Positions 44,194 to 44,684 of a stretch of 44,684 nt of DNA are shown piece after piece; positions within the stretch are counted from its first letter, which is position 1; each line of letters opens with the position of its first letter. The translations under genes and the position numbers were made by a program. The notes under the pieces were generated by a model. It was not told the origin of the DNA. It did not search any database and saw only the letters and a program-made list of their open reading frames with translations. The stretch is from an uncultured Acidipila sp. (GTDB taxonomy: Bacteria > Acidobacteriota > Terriglobia > Terriglobales > Acidobacteriaceae): the NCBI GenBank assembly GCA_937859835.1, contig CALMAN010000110.1, positions 36,899 to 81,582 of the forward strand, read 5' to 3'.

Positions 44194-44459
44194 CCTGGCT
44201 CCTTCGAATGGCTCTGGTGCAAAAGTGCGGCGGGTGCAGCAGCGTTTAGCTTTAAGATACAGCAAGGCTCACCGGCGAGGACGGAGTTTCAGGTGGCAAG
44301 CTTGGTCTATGAGCCCCAGCCTGCTGAGGAGGTTGTTCGGCATGGCCCAAAAGAAAAGGGCGCGGTCACCATCCGAAGCGGGACGCGACGTTGGTGTACA
44401 TCTTGGCGTATGCAGGGGCAACCGGAGGTGGAGTGAACTGTGATCGCCCGAAGTGAAGC

Positions 44460-44636
44460 GTGGCGAGACCAATCAACAGTCGCCGCAAAGAGCTGCGCGA
44501 CTTGCTGCACAGCCGGCAGAAGACGGTGGACGTTCTTTTGCAGCTCAAGAAGGGACCAAGAGTTGAAAAACCGGACGCCAGCGCAGCCAACAGTCCCCAG
44601 CCCTCAACCCGCATCAAGCGCTACCGAAACGAGTGA
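44460..44636 (+). CDS. Possible 58-residue coding fragment, helical and basic
   Basis: GTG 44460 opens a 58-codon frame whose third codon positions are strongly GC-rich, like the real genes here. The product contains RRKELRDLLHSRQKTVDVLL, a likely charged helix, and a basic end. A stop lies just upstream (44454-44456), and the ribosome-binding site is weak. It may be a small protein or the 3' remnant of a longer gene broken upstream. It overlaps the next frame by 74 bases. No family recognised. From 44194 to 44459 no gene is supported. Confidence 0.3.
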   Translation: MARPINSRRKELRDLLHSRQKTVDVLLQLKKGPRVEKPDASAANSPQPSTRIKRYRNE

Positions 44637-44684
44637 AACCGCCTTTGTTGAGACTTCCGAGCACCGCAGGTTCGTAGAGTTCTG
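44563..44684 (+). CDS. Putative AAA ATPase N terminus, transposition-type, 3' partial
   Basis: A frame open to the window edge. TTG 44563 has GAAGGGA eight bases upstream. After a Pro/Ala/Ser-rich leader the visible end reads ETAFVETSEHRRFVEF. This resembles, from memory, the segment just before the Walker A motif in AAA ATPases found beside Mu/Tn7-like transposases. The P-loop itself would lie beyond the window, so the call is tentative. If right, the edge of a transposable element or its remnant lies here. Confidence 0.38.
   Translation, partial: MKNRTPAQPTVPSPQPASSATETSETAFVETSEHRRFVEF

Noticed and set aside
1-44684. Search for CRISPR arrays, tRNA, rRNA and complete insertion sequences
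   Set aside because: No regularly spaced repeats, tRNA cloverleaf or transposase with terminal repeats was recognised by eye.

Overview
The window is a high-GC bacterial chromosome segment that reads like an Acidobacteriota genome (Acidobacteriaceae/Terriglobia type). The pointers are four very large Oar-like TonB-dependent receptors with N-terminal carboxypeptidase-regulatory-like domains, an exported sedolisin-like protein, a YVTN-propeller/phosphoesterase fusion, and a housekeeping background (dnaN, ruvA, glpKDF). This assignment is inference from gene content; there is no rRNA or tRNA in the window to anchor it.

Layout. 1-4.4 kb: 3' part of dnaN, a small two-helix membrane protein, an exported sedolisin-fold protein that seems to have lost two of its three catalytic residues, and ruvA. 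4.4-11.9 kb, minus strand: a Bax-inhibitor-1 family membrane protein, then glpK, glpD, glpF, a Tat-exported GH36-like glycosidase and a secreted MetX-like alpha/beta hydrolase, tightly spaced. This suggests a glycerol pathway fed by a glycerol-containing galactoside or lipid. 12.4-16.6 kb, plus strand: a receptor followed 17 bases later by a TPR protein. 28.6-16.6 kb, minus strand: S9 peptidase, MFS transporter and M20 deacylase with overlapping stop/start codons, then a receptor, a sarcosine-oxidase-like flavoenzyme and an M28 peptidase with a possible PqqD-like C-terminal domain. 29.3-34.0 kb, plus strand: a third receptor and a Tat-exported HisC-like PLP aminotransferase. Together 12-34 kb looks like a peptide or modified-amino-acid acquisition locus with most enzymes exported.

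34.2-43.4 kb: a phosphoesterase (minus), a CusS/CusR-like two-component system (minus) and a fourth receptor (plus) diverging from it. A perfect 18-base palindrome with CusR-box geometry lies between the regulator and the receptor. A second, degenerate copy with the same spacing lies upstream of the phosphoesterase. This predicts one small regulon. 43.5-44.7 kb: a membrane protein translationally coupled to an unlisted 33-residue membrane peptide, then two partial or uncertain frames at the right edge, the last resembling the start of an AAA ATPase of the kind found with transposases.

Most of the long antisense ORFs in the track are GC-rich shadows. No CRISPR array, rRNA, tRNA or complete insertion sequence was seen.
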